From Rhodococcus sp. 14-2483-1-2 (GTDB lineage: Bacteria > Actinomycetota > Actinomycetes > Mycobacteriales > Mycobacteriaceae), in assembly GCF_002259405.1 (NCBI RefSeq), contig NZ_NPFW01000021.1, positions 124,001-188,000 of the forward strand: a DNA stretch of 64,000 bases. The letters are read 5' to 3'. How positions within the stretch are numbered: position 1 is the first letter of the stretch; every line of letters begins with the position of its first letter. Made by a program: the position numbers and the translations under genes. This document shows, piece after piece, positions 1 to 7,708 of the stretch. Below the pieces are notes generated by a model that ran no database searches, had not been told where the DNA came from, and saw only the letters and a list, made by a program, of their open reading frames with translations.

Positions 1-230
1 AGACCGTCGCGCGACTGTCAGCGAGCAGGGGAGTGACGACTCGTTCGCGTGCTCGGATCGATGCTGAGCTCCTTGCGGAAGTGACCTGGAGCTACGAACG
101 CGGGAGGTCCACCGTTGAGCTGGGGTGGCAGTACGGCCTTGCTGCCAGCAGTTTCGGCAAAGCCTTAAAGAAGTCGGGCGTGGCCCCTCGGCAGCCGAAG
201 TTCAATCGGTGGGCTACAAGAGATGAGTAG
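1..230 (+). CDS. Partial: C-terminal helix-turn-helix segment, possibly of a serine recombinase/resolvase
   Basis: The reading frame is open from the first base of the window to a TAG stop, so the N-terminus lies outside. An internal GTG would give 65 residues, but the frame continues upstream of it. The visible part is basic. A stretch reading ERGRSTVELGWQYGLAASSF followed by KALKKSGV resembles the C-terminal DNA-binding helix-turn-helix of resolvases and invertases (an ELA-x-YG-x-S-type turn). No catalytic domain is visible. A free-standing small HTH protein starting at the GTG is the alternative. Its place at the end of a tRNA-linked island suits a recombinase. Confidence 0.4.
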   Translation, partial: TVARLSASRGVTTRSRARIDAELLAEVTWSYERGRSTVELGWQYGLAASSFGKALKKSGVAPRQPKFNRWATRDE

Positions 231-236
231 CTACGT

Positions 237-459
237 TCAGTCAGCTCGGTCGTCGGCTTCGTGTGGATCTTCTTGCCCAGCTGGCTCGGTCTCCTCCATG
301 GCGAGTGCGACAAGCACCTTCGAAATTTGGTGGAGGTCGGGCTGCGGTTCGACGGCTGAGCGGACGTACACGACTGTGCCGCCACTGGTGACGGTTGGCG
401 GGGGGAACGTAGACCTCACCGCGCGCATAGCGCATGTAGATCTTGTCTGCGCGATTCAC
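237..459 (-). pseudogene. Small unknown protein broken by a one-base insertion in a C6 run
   Basis: Two minus-strand frames join naturally. The first starts at a GTG (459) and reads MNRADKIYMRYARGEVYVPP. The second continues TVTSGGTVVYVRSAVEPQ and ends in an acidic tail. They meet at a run of six C (six G at 400-405 on the plus strand). Removing one C gives a continuous protein of about 72 residues across the join. Neither frame alone looks like a complete protein. I recognise no domain. The cause could be a true frameshift mutation, a homopolymer sequencing error or translational slippage. Confidence 0.5.
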
Positions 460-722
460 GAGCGACTTGTTCCTGTGCAGACACCGCGTCGGCGTTGTAT
501 GAGTTTCTGATCAGTCAGATCCTCTAAAGGGCGATAGAAATCGTGAATGATGCGCTGATGTGCAGTGTCCATTAAGGAATGAGAGTCTTGGTGCTCTAGC
601 TAGATTCTTCTAAGCTGGTGGTGCTGTGTGATGTAAGTTGAGATAAACAAGCATACCATTCATACCATTCATACCAGCATGACACGTCTTGTTGAGTAGT
701 AGCTGGTAGATTCAAGTTTGTC
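460..722. other. AT-rich non-coding stretch with a short tandem repeat
   Basis: I see no convincing gene between the broken small gene and the helicase gene. The stretch is markedly AT-rich and ends with the tandem repeat listed separately. It lies downstream of the defence gene row. Confidence 0.5.
652..678. repeat. Three tandem copies of a 9-base unit (CATACCATT)
   Basis: CATACCATT occurs twice in perfect head-to-tail copies, followed by a third copy changed in its last two bases (CATACCAGC). The repeat lies just beyond the 3' end of the helicase gene in AT-rich sequence. Its function is unknown. It could be a recombination scar or a protein-binding repeat. Confidence 0.8.
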
Positions 723-2480
723 TCAGTATGCGTCTTCGATCCGATTTTCTAATAATCGAATATACCTAAACGGAACAGTATCCCGCGTTAGTCGGGACAG
801 TACCTTGTCGAGGTGTGACTCGTGAACTGCCAACATTAGTAACTTCTGTGCCCGCGTCGCTCCAACATACAACACGCGACGCGGTTCACCGTCTCGGTCC
901 TCATGCCATAGGAGTACGCCCGATTGGTCACGGGTTCGCGATTCATGGTCCTCGGGAATTACCATGGTTACAAACTGCTGCTGAAGGCCCTTGTAGCTAT
1001 GAATTGTTCCGTACTGAATCGACGTTTTCTTACCCCAGTTGGGCATGGCGGGCCACTTGTCTCCTCTCGGAATCGTAAGACTTCCGACCCAGTCGAACGA
1101 GTTCGAGGAAAGTGCTTGCATCAAACTATTCTTGAAAGTTGACGGATTTTTATCGAAAGCGGTTGAGGTGGCGACACGAAGAACTGAGGTAAGAAACTGC
1201 CTTTCGGAGAGGCCAATCTTTTCCAAAAAATCCATGAGCGCGAGCTTTCTAAGTTCCTTGTTCGATGATTCGTGAAGTGTATTCGCAAGGTCATGCAAGG
1301 CCGATTGTCGTAGTCGAGTATTGGTCTCGTCATGCAGACACCGGATAGCAGATGCTATGCGGACCAATTTGCTGTCGGAGTTCAGTTCTGGTTTACTGCC
1401 GCCCGCGACACTACGCGCTGTATTCCAGTTGTGAGAAAGGATGACCGTTTGGTCCAATCTGTATCCCTCGCTTGTCCTTAGTAACTCAATGCAAGGAGCG
1501 ATCGACTTAATATCAGAATACCCAAAGATGTAGATTGGAGTCTCGCTGTTTCGGTTAGGCCCACGAGCAATGTCGACAGATGACGTGCTCACCCGCAAGC
1601 TGCCTGCAATAGCGCAGATAGCTGGTGTGCTACGAAAATTGCCGTCCAGTCGATCTCCTGTGGGAGCTAGGGTACTCAAGGCTGGAACCGGTGAGCTAGA
1701 CTGTAACTGTCGGAAGTCGTAAATCGCTTGATCTGGATCACCGACCAGGACGATCATTACACCAGCTTCTTTAAACAATTGTAGTACATTGAAATCAGAA
1801 CCTGAGCAATCCTGTACTTCATCTACTATCACCTCGCTAAATCGACTGCCGATGAGAGCGGTAAGTTTGGAGCGATCAGAAGAATCGGCAAGGATTGAGT
1901 CCGCAACTTGCCGGGATGCTTCTGCGCTGTAATAGCCACGATTAATGAGCGTCTTTCTGATACGTGTCGCCTCGGCTTCAAATTCTATGCGCTGGGTAGA
2001 GCTGAGCGCCTCGATCTTCTTCCTAGCAATGTAGGGCGCTGTTCGCCCGTGTAGAGTAGCGGTGTCGTCAGAATGGAAGTCGAACCAATCCAGTAAGAAG
2101 ACCCCCTGTCTTCCTGTCAGTCGAACAGTTACGTTCGGTAGCTGTGACCAGGTATCAACGAAGTGAGTACGTACGCCATCACGAGACGTCGCGAATGGAC
2201 TCACGATAAAGCGGTTAAGAAACTTATCGATAGTACCGACAAAATTTGGCGCTGTAAGTAGGCTGGGGTCTCCTGAGCAGCGCAGTCTAGCTTCATCGGC
2301 TGCGGCATTTGTGAACGATAGAAGTGCCACGCCTTTACGGGGATGTGCGTTTGGCCTGACTGCGAAGCGCTCAGCGATGGTTTGAGTCTTTCCCGCTCCA
2401 GGACATGCCTCGACGAAGATAGATCCGACCCGCTCTATTAGATTCAACTGACTTTTAGTGAAGTCGAAGTCGTCATTCAT
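723..2480 (-). CDS. UvrD/Rep-family superfamily 1 helicase, GajB-like partner of the adjacent OLD nuclease
   Basis: This 585-residue protein has the full SF1A helicase motif set: Walker A ACPGAGKT (25-32), motif Ia LLSFTNAA (53-60), motif II DEVQD (220-224), motif III GDPDQAIY (247-254), motif IV NFRST (281-285), motif V GTIHSYKG (491-498) and motif VI VGATRA (539-544). At this length it lacks the extra 2B and C-terminal regions of housekeeping UvrD. The ATG chosen lies inside the end of the OLD nuclease gene. The two overlap by 8 bases (ATGAATGA), so translation is probably coupled. An open frame runs further upstream but inside the neighbour's coding region. OLD nuclease followed by a UvrD-like helicase is the arrangement of Gabija defence systems. 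A generic class 2 OLD/helicase pair is the alternative. Confidence 0.85.
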   Translation of the reverse strand: MNDDFDFTKSQLNLIERVGSIFVEACPGAGKTQTIAERFAVRPNAHPRKGVALLSFTNAAADEARLRCSGDPSLLTAPNFVGTIDKFLNRFIVSPFATSRDGVRTHFVDTWSQLPNVTVRLTGRQGVFLLDWFDFHSDDTATLHGRTAPYIARKKIEALSSTQRIEFEAEATRIRKTLINRGYYSAEASRQVADSILADSSDRSKLTALIGSRFSEVIVDEVQDCSGSDFNVLQLFKEAGVMIVLVGDPDQAIYDFRQLQSSSPVPALSTLAPTGDRLDGNFRSTPAICAIAGSLRVSTSSVDIARGPNRNSETPIYIFGYSDIKSIAPCIELLRTSEGYRLDQTVILSHNWNTARSVAGGSKPELNSDSKLVRIASAIRCLHDETNTRLRQSALHDLANTLHESSNKELRKLALMDFLEKIGLSERQFLTSVLRVATSTAFDKNPSTFKNSLMQALSSNSFDWVGSLTIPRGDKWPAMPNWGKKTSIQYGTIHSYKGLQQQFVTMVIPEDHESRTRDQSGVLLWHEDRDGEPRRVLYVGATRAQKLLMLAVHESHLDKVLSRLTRDTVPFRYIRLLENRIEDAY

Positions 2481-4452
2481 CTGATGTATTCTCTGCTCCG
2501 ATAGCAAAACGAACTGCATCTGTAAGATATTCAGGACACTTATATGTCCCTGGTTTCTCCAATGCAATGGCGAAGTCGTGGGCAAACTGTCCTTTGCTTA
2601 GAAACTTTTGAATAGTTTGCAGGCATACGTAAAACTCTCGCGAAGGGTCGGAAGCCTCGACAATTGCCGTCATTCGTTTTTGCGAACCAGGCTTCTGGGC
2701 TAGGAATGCGGTGCTGAATACGCTCTCGTTCTTCTCGGCCGGGTCGAGTAGGTCTGCTTCGAGCGTATGAGGTGCTTCAGCAATATGGACGATGGTCCTT
2801 GCTCCGAGTTCATCGACGATTTTCTGTAACGACGAAGCACGATTGTAGGTGACCACCTCATTCGCCTCATCAGAGTCTTCTTTCGAGGTATCGGCGTCCG
2901 GCGCTTCAGTGTCTAAACTGCCTTTTTGGTCCTTCTTTGATTCGTAACCTTTCTTTCTCTTCTTTTCCTCCTCAGTAAGTAATGGGTCTGTATCTGTAAC
3001 AATGACCAGTCGTTCAACAAGTCGGCAGCCGTTTACTTCCTGTAGCAACAGGCGAATGTAGGGTTCGAAATCCACCATCCCAATATTAATGAGTGACACA
3101 CCACGGAATTTCCTCTGTTGTTCCTTCTCTTTCATTTTGTCTTCATGTTTCAATATAACATTTCGAGCGAGTGCGGGAATAATTATCTGTTCAGCGATTC
3201 CTTCCACTAAAATGACATGGCGAGCAAACAGTAGTTCGGCGCGGGTTACATCAAGATATTGATTTATCTTCCGCTTAGCCTTGGCATCGTCACCTAAAGT
3301 AATTCTCGCTAGTGGCAACGTCTTCGTCGCATGCGACGTAATGACGCTACCGGCTTCGTCCGTGGCTACCTGAGACTGCACGACGACGACAGGATCGAGG
3401 CCGGCGCTGCTTGCCAGGTTGGGCGAATGCGTAGTGGCGATGATCTGAATTCTGCCTGCCGGACCGTCACTGTCGTCTTTGACCGAACTGCGAGCCTGGT
3501 CTCTGAGGTAATCGAGGAGAACCGACTGTAGTTGCGGGTGGAGATGGGCTTCTGGCTCCTCCACTAAAAATAGAGTAAGTTCAGATTCGTCGGCATTACT
3601 CAGTTCGAGGACGACAGAGGCTAGGAAGAGTAGATTCGCGTACCCAAGTCCAGAATTAGCGAGATCAGAGGGATCGACTAAGTGCTCGTTCATCTTGAGC
3701 CTTAGGCTGCGCGTTAAGCGCGCAAGCTTTATCGTGTCAAAAGAAACAGTGACGAACTGCTTTCGAACCGCATCGGTAAGGAGTGTCAGCTCGGTCTGAA
3801 GGTTGCGATTGGTCTCGGTAATGGCTTTATGGGTTTCAAGTTCTGTATACTTTGTCTTCGCAGATTCTACGAAGTCGTCGCGAACCTCGGGCTTAAGTAG
3901 AGTATCCATAATCATGGATAGGCGGTTGCCTGTTGCGGAGTCGAGTTCTCGATTCGCATCACGTAGGGGCGCTAAATAGACATGGTTGATTTGATCCCTT
4001 TTGCTTGGCTCGGAGTCTGGCATTCCGACTTTACCTGCCAGATTTTCAACCCGAGATTTACGAGGATTGACCTTGTCGTAGGTGTACTTGGTGCTATAAG
4101 TGGCAGTGTCATCTTCGACATCCAGTGCGCCAATGTAGTGAGCCTTTTGGAATTCTGAAAGATTTGAATATTGTAGCTTTATATTGATCGGTGCGTCCGG
4201 TCGACTCTCCGAGACGTCCTCACCCTCGAAGTACCGAGTTCGTCGCTGACTAAGAGGGGTAGTTGCTAGGCGGAGCGCCTCGATAATATTTGATTTTCCT
4301 GCGTTGTTCTCGCCGACGAGTATTGTTATGTCACTCTGGAATTCAACTAAGGTATCGATGCATGAACGGAAGTTTTGTATCTGTAGGGATTCCAAAGACA
4401 TCGCACTGTGAATTGCGTTTAATTCCGGAGATTTATCAGTTGTTTTTACCAT
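2473..4452 (-). CDS. OLD-family ATPase/TOPRIM endonuclease, GajA-like
   Basis: The 659-residue protein has an N-terminal ABC-type ATPase: Walker A GENNAGKS (47-54), a signature-like SGLGYANLL (267-275), Walker B LFLVEEPEAHLHP (294-306) and an H-loop TTHSP (340-344). A TOPRIM nuclease domain follows, with the acidic residue in ILVEG (E417) and the DTD pair in VTDTDP (487-489). These are the marks of OLD nucleases and of GajA, which nicks DNA when nucleotides are depleted. Just after DTD lies a charged, low-complexity stretch rich in Lys, Glu and Asp (about 492-532). The first ATG has only a weak ribosome site. A second Met at residue 18 directly precedes the conserved domain. The gene sits between an unknown small gene and the helicase. 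Confidence 0.88.
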   Translation of the reverse strand: MVKTTDKSPELNAIHSAMSLESLQIQNFRSCIDTLVEFQSDITILVGENNAGKSNIIEALRLATTPLSQRRTRYFEGEDVSESRPDAPINIKLQYSNLSEFQKAHYIGALDVEDDTATYSTKYTYDKVNPRKSRVENLAGKVGMPDSEPSKRDQINHVYLAPLRDANRELDSATGNRLSMIMDTLLKPEVRDDFVESAKTKYTELETHKAITETNRNLQTELTLLTDAVRKQFVTVSFDTIKLARLTRSLRLKMNEHLVDPSDLANSGLGYANLLFLASVVLELSNADESELTLFLVEEPEAHLHPQLQSVLLDYLRDQARSSVKDDSDGPAGRIQIIATTHSPNLASSAGLDPVVVVQSQVATDEAGSVITSHATKTLPLARITLGDDAKAKRKINQYLDVTRAELLFARHVILVEGIAEQIIIPALARNVILKHEDKMKEKEQQRKFRGVSLINIGMVDFEPYIRLLLQEVNGCRLVERLVIVTDTDPLLTEEEKKRKKGYESKKDQKGSLDTEAPDADTSKEDSDEANEVVTYNRASSLQKIVDELGARTIVHIAEAPHTLEADLLDPAEKNESVFSTAFLAQKPGSQKRMTAIVEASDPSREFYVCLQTIQKFLSKGQFAHDFAIALEKPGTYKCPEYLTDAVRFAIGAENTSDE

Positions 4453-4476
4453 TACTTTAATTTACCAGTCTCTGCG

Positions 4477-4689
4477 TTATGTAAACGATGACAGATTGAC
4501 AACGGCTCCGGTATGACCATCCAGGGGTAGACCTGCAGTAGGTGGCGCGACAAAACTGCGTACCGGTGAGATGAACCCTCCCTTTACTTCGAACGCTGTC
4601 TCGTCTTGTGGTGTTGATGGGGTAATTTCCATAGTCAGGCCCCGCTTAACTTCTGGATCGCCGGAGGTGCTTGAGGCTTGAATGCTCAA
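4477..4689 (-). CDS. Unknown 70-residue protein in the defence gene row
   Basis: The start is a TTG, supported by an AGGAG placed six bases upstream, the clearest ribosome site in this gene row. The product is short, has no membrane segment or cysteine, and is rich in Ser, Thr, Pro and Gly with a central FEVKGGFISPVRSF stretch. I recognise no domain. It ends 24 bases before the OLD nuclease start and lies 91 bases after the PD-(D/E)XK gene. It therefore probably belongs with the nuclease-helicase pair, perhaps as an accessory or regulatory protein; that role is inference from position only. Confidence 0.55.
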   Translation of the reverse strand: MSIQASSTSGDPEVKRGLTMEITPSTPQDETAFEVKGGFISPVRSFVAPPTAGLPLDGHTGAVVNLSSFT

Positions 4690-4780
4690 CTACGACTCCT
4701 GCTGACCCGCCCGCCTCCTTAAATGCGTCGCGAATCCCCTCACGAGTCTGCGGGGCGGCAGGCAGCGTGTCCGCTAAAGA

Positions 4781-5764
4781 TCACGGGATAAGTACACAGA
4801 TAGTTTTGTCGCGACCGTACGAGATTTCGCGATTCTGGTAGCGTGCTGGTACGTCGTTTATATCTCCTGCCGGAGCCTCTGCTAAAGCAAGCAACCCATC
4901 CGTCGTTAATACCTCAGGGTGGGACTTCATCCAACGCTGCCCGGTGGTCAAAACCGCGTCGTATATTCTCGCTGGGAGCCCCATTGCGATGCCAACTTCA
5001 GGAAATTCGCGGAAAACGTAACGCGTATCTCCTGAGGTCGAAGATTGAAGTCCACCAGACCGAAATTCTCCTTGCTCGCGGTCGGCGATTGCGGATACCA
5101 ACGGCCAATAATGCAGAAATGAGCCAAGGCTTGGGTCCAACATCATTTCCGGTGACACCGGCGGTGGGTCATGAAGTTCTGCGACCCAGGATCCGTTTGG
5201 AAAATGGCCAACGTGCACATATGAGTGTTCAACTGTGGCGGGTGACCCGATTCGCATAGTTCGTACCTGGTCTTTTGCTCGAGCTTTTTCGGTGCCGCTG
5301 AGCGACGCTCCGAAACGACCCTTGGCTTCTACGTTCACAAAAACGCGCCCCCTGCGGTCGAAACCAATAAAGTCGGGTCGCGACTTGCTCATTGATTGAC
5401 CACTCGCAAGCAAGTAGCTTTCGTAGTGGGCGAAGTAGTCAATGCCCAGCACTTCTTCGGCGAATAGCTTGGCCTGCAGCTGACCGAGAAAGAAGCTCAC
5501 CATCCCCTTTTCGGTAGGGTTCATATGAATGTAGCTTGCGCTTCTTATCCAGTGATTCCGCGCCTCCACGAGGTTTGCGTCCACCATTGCTGCCCTCCAG
5601 ATCAAGTCCAAGAAACGGGGTCGGAGGAGACCCGCCACTCCAAACGGAGTTACCTGAATGGTGCTGGCGGCGTGGAGCAGTCGGGCGCGGTCGACTGCAA
5701 AGCGGCTTGGTGTTGGAGCGGGTGGGGCGGGAAACGCATGCAACGAATAGTCTATGTAGGCCAC
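4781..5764 (-). CDS. PD-(D/E)XK nuclease-like protein, putative defence effector
   Basis: The protein is 327 residues from a GTG start. Its middle carries the PD-(D/E)XK pattern: a helix with paired acids (FAEEVLG, E103/E104), SRPDFIGF with D131, then NVEAKGR with E146 and K148. This fold is typical of restriction-type nucleases. The N-terminal 60 residues are Pro/Ala-rich and unrecognised, and the C-terminal 150 residues match nothing I know. The GTG lies 2 bases after the stop of the DUF4062 gene, with GAGAAG in the end of that gene as a possible ribosome site. The two genes thus look co-translated. The function is inferred from the motif and company; no family name can be given. Confidence 0.6.
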   Translation of the reverse strand: MAYIDYSLHAFPAPPAPTPSRFAVDRARLLHAASTIQVTPFGVAGLLRPRFLDLIWRAAMVDANLVEARNHWIRSASYIHMNPTEKGMVSFFLGQLQAKLFAEEVLGIDYFAHYESYLLASGQSMSKSRPDFIGFDRRGRVFVNVEAKGRFGASLSGTEKARAKDQVRTMRIGSPATVEHSYVHVGHFPNGSWVAELHDPPPVSPEMMLDPSLGSFLHYWPLVSAIADREQGEFRSGGLQSSTSGDTRYVFREFPEVGIAMGLPARIYDAVLTTGQRWMKSHPEVLTTDGLLALAEAPAGDINDVPARYQNREISYGRDKTICVLIP

Positions 5765-5766
5765 TG

Positions 5767-6879
5767 CTACCGCAGCTTCTCAGAGATAGTCCGCGCAAGA
5801 AGCCGACTCACTTCCAGCGAACTTGTACTCAGTGCCGCCTGACTTACGCTCTCGTCTGGCTCCACGCGGATGGGCGCGTTTGAACGCGTGCCGAAGGAGG
5901 CTTGGTTCCGCGGAAGGTTGGCAACGATACCGATAGTGATGCTGGAGGTTGGGTCAATACCCACAGCGATGGCAAGTCGCTCTTGGGTTACGAGTCGGAG
6001 CGCGCCGACCAGCCGAAGGCACTCCGCGATCTGTTCGACTGACGCCTCCTGATCGAACAATGAACCAAGGCTGTCACCAGGGAGTTGAGCGAAAACGGAA
6101 ACCTGTCCACTTTGGTTTGCGCGTACACCAGTGATGACTGCATGGCGCACGTCGTTCCAGGACCTTGATTTTTCTTGACGTTCGGGTATGGCGACCGACA
6201 CCGAGTCTGTGTCTCGTTGAGCGCTGATGCCCACATCATCGGCGACCAATCCGGTCTCACGGATACGCCTCGCGAATGTGTCGGCAAGTTCGTGCATTTG
6301 CCTCGTCGTCCTACGAGTTGCGGGAACAGGTTGCACGTGTACCTCGAGAGTCGCCTGTTCGACTGCATTCCGGTAGTGCGGGTCAGTGCCGCGACGCCAC
6401 TCGAAATTCACCTCGTCGGACAGGGGCGCGAAAGTCAGGTCGGACGGGGCTGCAGCTTGCGAGCGTAGCGCTCCGGCAACTTTGGTTTGTAGCTCGGCGA
6501 CAGAGTCGAACGTATCGTAGAAAACGCCTGAGCCGTAGTTTCCAATTCTGTCAATGAGCGCTTGCTGGTCTGGTTCGACTTCCACGCCATTCTTCACGTA
6601 TACCAGTCGAGGGATGCCGCGCTTAGTTGCGGCAACCCATTCGTCGTGTGTTGGGGACTGCATAGTGTCAGCGAATCGATGCCCGTAGTTAGGGCCGAGG
6701 AGCAATACATACACATCTGCACGGGCGACACCCTCAAGGCACGCCTCGCGGCTCGGCGTGGGGGACGCCCCGAAGTTTTCGAAGCGTATGGGCTCGAAAC
6801 CAATTGCCGAGATCAAACCGGGCAGGGCATCGCGCTCCTCTTCAAGACCGCGACGAACGCTGCTGATGAATACGCGCAC
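5767..6879 (-). CDS. DUF4062 (TIR-like) domain protein, putative defence sensor/effector
   Basis: The first 100 residues match DUF4062. There is a strand VFISSV at the very N-terminus, then LEEERDAL, a central ADVYVLLLGPNYG, and HDEW (E80) followed by A-x-x-x-x-x-IPRLVYV. DUF4062 is distantly related to TIR domains, and the Glu sits where TIR NADases have their catalytic acid. Residues 120-370 are unrecognised. I chose the GTG because AAAGG precedes it closely and the domain begins at once. An in-frame start 39 codons upstream would add an unrelated-looking leader. The gene appears to head the row with the PD-(D/E)XK gene directly behind it. Confidence 0.65.
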   Translation of the reverse strand: MRVFISSVRRGLEEERDALPGLISAIGFEPIRFENFGASPTPSREACLEGVARADVYVLLLGPNYGHRFADTMQSPTHDEWVAATKRGIPRLVYVKNGVEVEPDQQALIDRIGNYGSGVFYDTFDSVAELQTKVAGALRSQAAAPSDLTFAPLSDEVNFEWRRGTDPHYRNAVEQATLEVHVQPVPATRRTTRQMHELADTFARRIRETGLVADDVGISAQRDTDSVSVAIPERQEKSRSWNDVRHAVITGVRANQSGQVSVFAQLPGDSLGSLFDQEASVEQIAECLRLVGALRLVTQERLAIAVGIDPTSSITIGIVANLPRNQASFGTRSNAPIRVEPDESVSQAALSTSSLEVSRLLARTISEKLR

Positions 6880-6946
6880 TACAAACCTTTCGTTATGTAC
6901 AACTTCAAGACTAGCGGTTCCGTCCGCCGTAGCCTCGCGGTTTCCC

Positions 6947-7153
6947 TCAACGCGGCGTGCAGAGGTGAGAAACGTAGCGCCTCTGACGCCGAGCAATCAG
7001 CCATTGTGCAGCAGTGCCCGATCCAACTGCTTGCATGAGTCGAGGCCTTACGAGATTGGGACGGAGTCGAACCGTCTCGATGCGCAAAGTCCTACCGGTT
7101 TGTTCGCCGACGATTTGTGAGGAACGAATCGCTTCGTCTGCCGATACGGACAT
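6947..7153 (-). CDS. Possible 68-residue small protein upstream of the DUF4062 gene
   Basis: An ATG preceded by GGAG opens a short frame beginning MSVSADEAIRSSQIVGEQTG. It ends 67 bases before the DUF4062 start. The second half is Arg-rich and less protein-like. Nothing is recognised. It may be a real first gene of the row or the head of a truncated gene. Confidence 0.3.
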   Translation of the reverse strand: MSVSADEAIRSSQIVGEQTGRTLRIETVRLRPNLVRPRLMQAVGSGTAAQWLIARRQRRYVSHLCTPR

Positions 7154-7166
7154 GAGGTGTCGACTC

Positions 7167-7373
7167 CTACGCCGGCTTGCTCACGACGGTGATCGAACCG
7201 GTGACGGTCGCCGGGGGAGGGGCTTGGGCAGGATCGCTGCTCAGAGGTGTGCTAAACAAGGCCCGGCCCGCTGGCACCGCCGCTGTGTATACGATTGCGA
7301 CGTCGTGGCCAGTGAGTACAGGTCTGCCACCCTGTCGACGCAGTTGCCCACAGTTGAGCTTTCGCCGTTTTCA
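7167..7373 (-). pseudogene. Possible C-terminal remnant of an unrecognised protein
   Basis: A minus-strand frame without a good start reads GHDVAIVYTAAVPAG and then a Pro/Ala-rich tail ending in VVSKPA before a TAG. That TAG overlaps the ribosome site of the next small frame. The composition looks like the end of a real protein cut off at the island border, but no family is recognised and the upstream part is missing. Confidence 0.25.
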
Positions 7374-7432
7374 ACGGCCGCGCTGGGGCAGAAGATATCC
7401 CTTCATTGGCGCTGACCAGCGAAGACATAGAA

Positions 7433-7458
7433 AAACCTGCGCCTCGCGGCGCAGGTTT
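7433..7458 (-). terminator. Rho-independent terminator of tRNA-Arg
   Basis: A perfect 11-base inverted repeat (AAACCTGCGCC, 4-base loop) is followed on the minus strand by a T run, 15 bases after the CCA end of the tRNA gene. Confidence 0.85.
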
Positions 7459-7472
7459 GAATGTTACTGCTC

Positions 7473-7548
7473 TGGTGCCCCCGGCAGGATTCGAACCTGC
7501 GACCAAGGGATTAGAAGGCCCTTGCTCTATCCCCTGAGCTACGGAGGC
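7473..7548 (-). tRNA. tRNA-Arg (anticodon UCU)
   Basis: The sequence folds as a full cloverleaf with acceptor stem GCCTCCG/CGGGGGC, D-arm TAGCTCAGGGGATAGAGCA, anticodon loop CTTCTAA (anticodon TCT) and T-arm GGTTCGAATCC. The 3' CCA is encoded. It decodes AGA. It stands at the boundary between the AT-rich island and normal chromosome, making it the likely attachment site. Its own terminator follows directly. Confidence 0.96.
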
Positions 7549-7708
7549 TGGCGCATGCGGGCGGACCCGCGCGAGCACGGTTGACGAGTGTACCTCCCTG
7601 CATACTGGGTCGGCGCAGGCATGGGTTCGCACGGAAATGGGTGGATACCGATTGCGCGGGTAAGACTGTGAACTCGGAATCGTTCCGACCGATGCCGAAG
7701 GAGTTTCG

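Larger units (their letters stand above)
1..7472. mobile_element. Probable tRNA-Arg-associated genomic island with defence genes (left end outside window)
   Basis: Everything left of the tRNA-Arg(UCU) gene differs from the rest of the window. The DNA is visibly AT-richer, especially at 0.5-4.7 kb. It holds a recombinase-like C-terminus, a frameshifted small gene, possible gene remnants and a row of defence-type genes. Housekeeping genes with ordinary high-GC codon use begin immediately on the other side of the tRNA. tRNA 3' ends are common integration sites for actinobacterial elements, so an island inserted at this tRNA is a reasonable inference. The second attachment repeat would lie outside the window and cannot be checked here. 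Confidence 0.55.
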
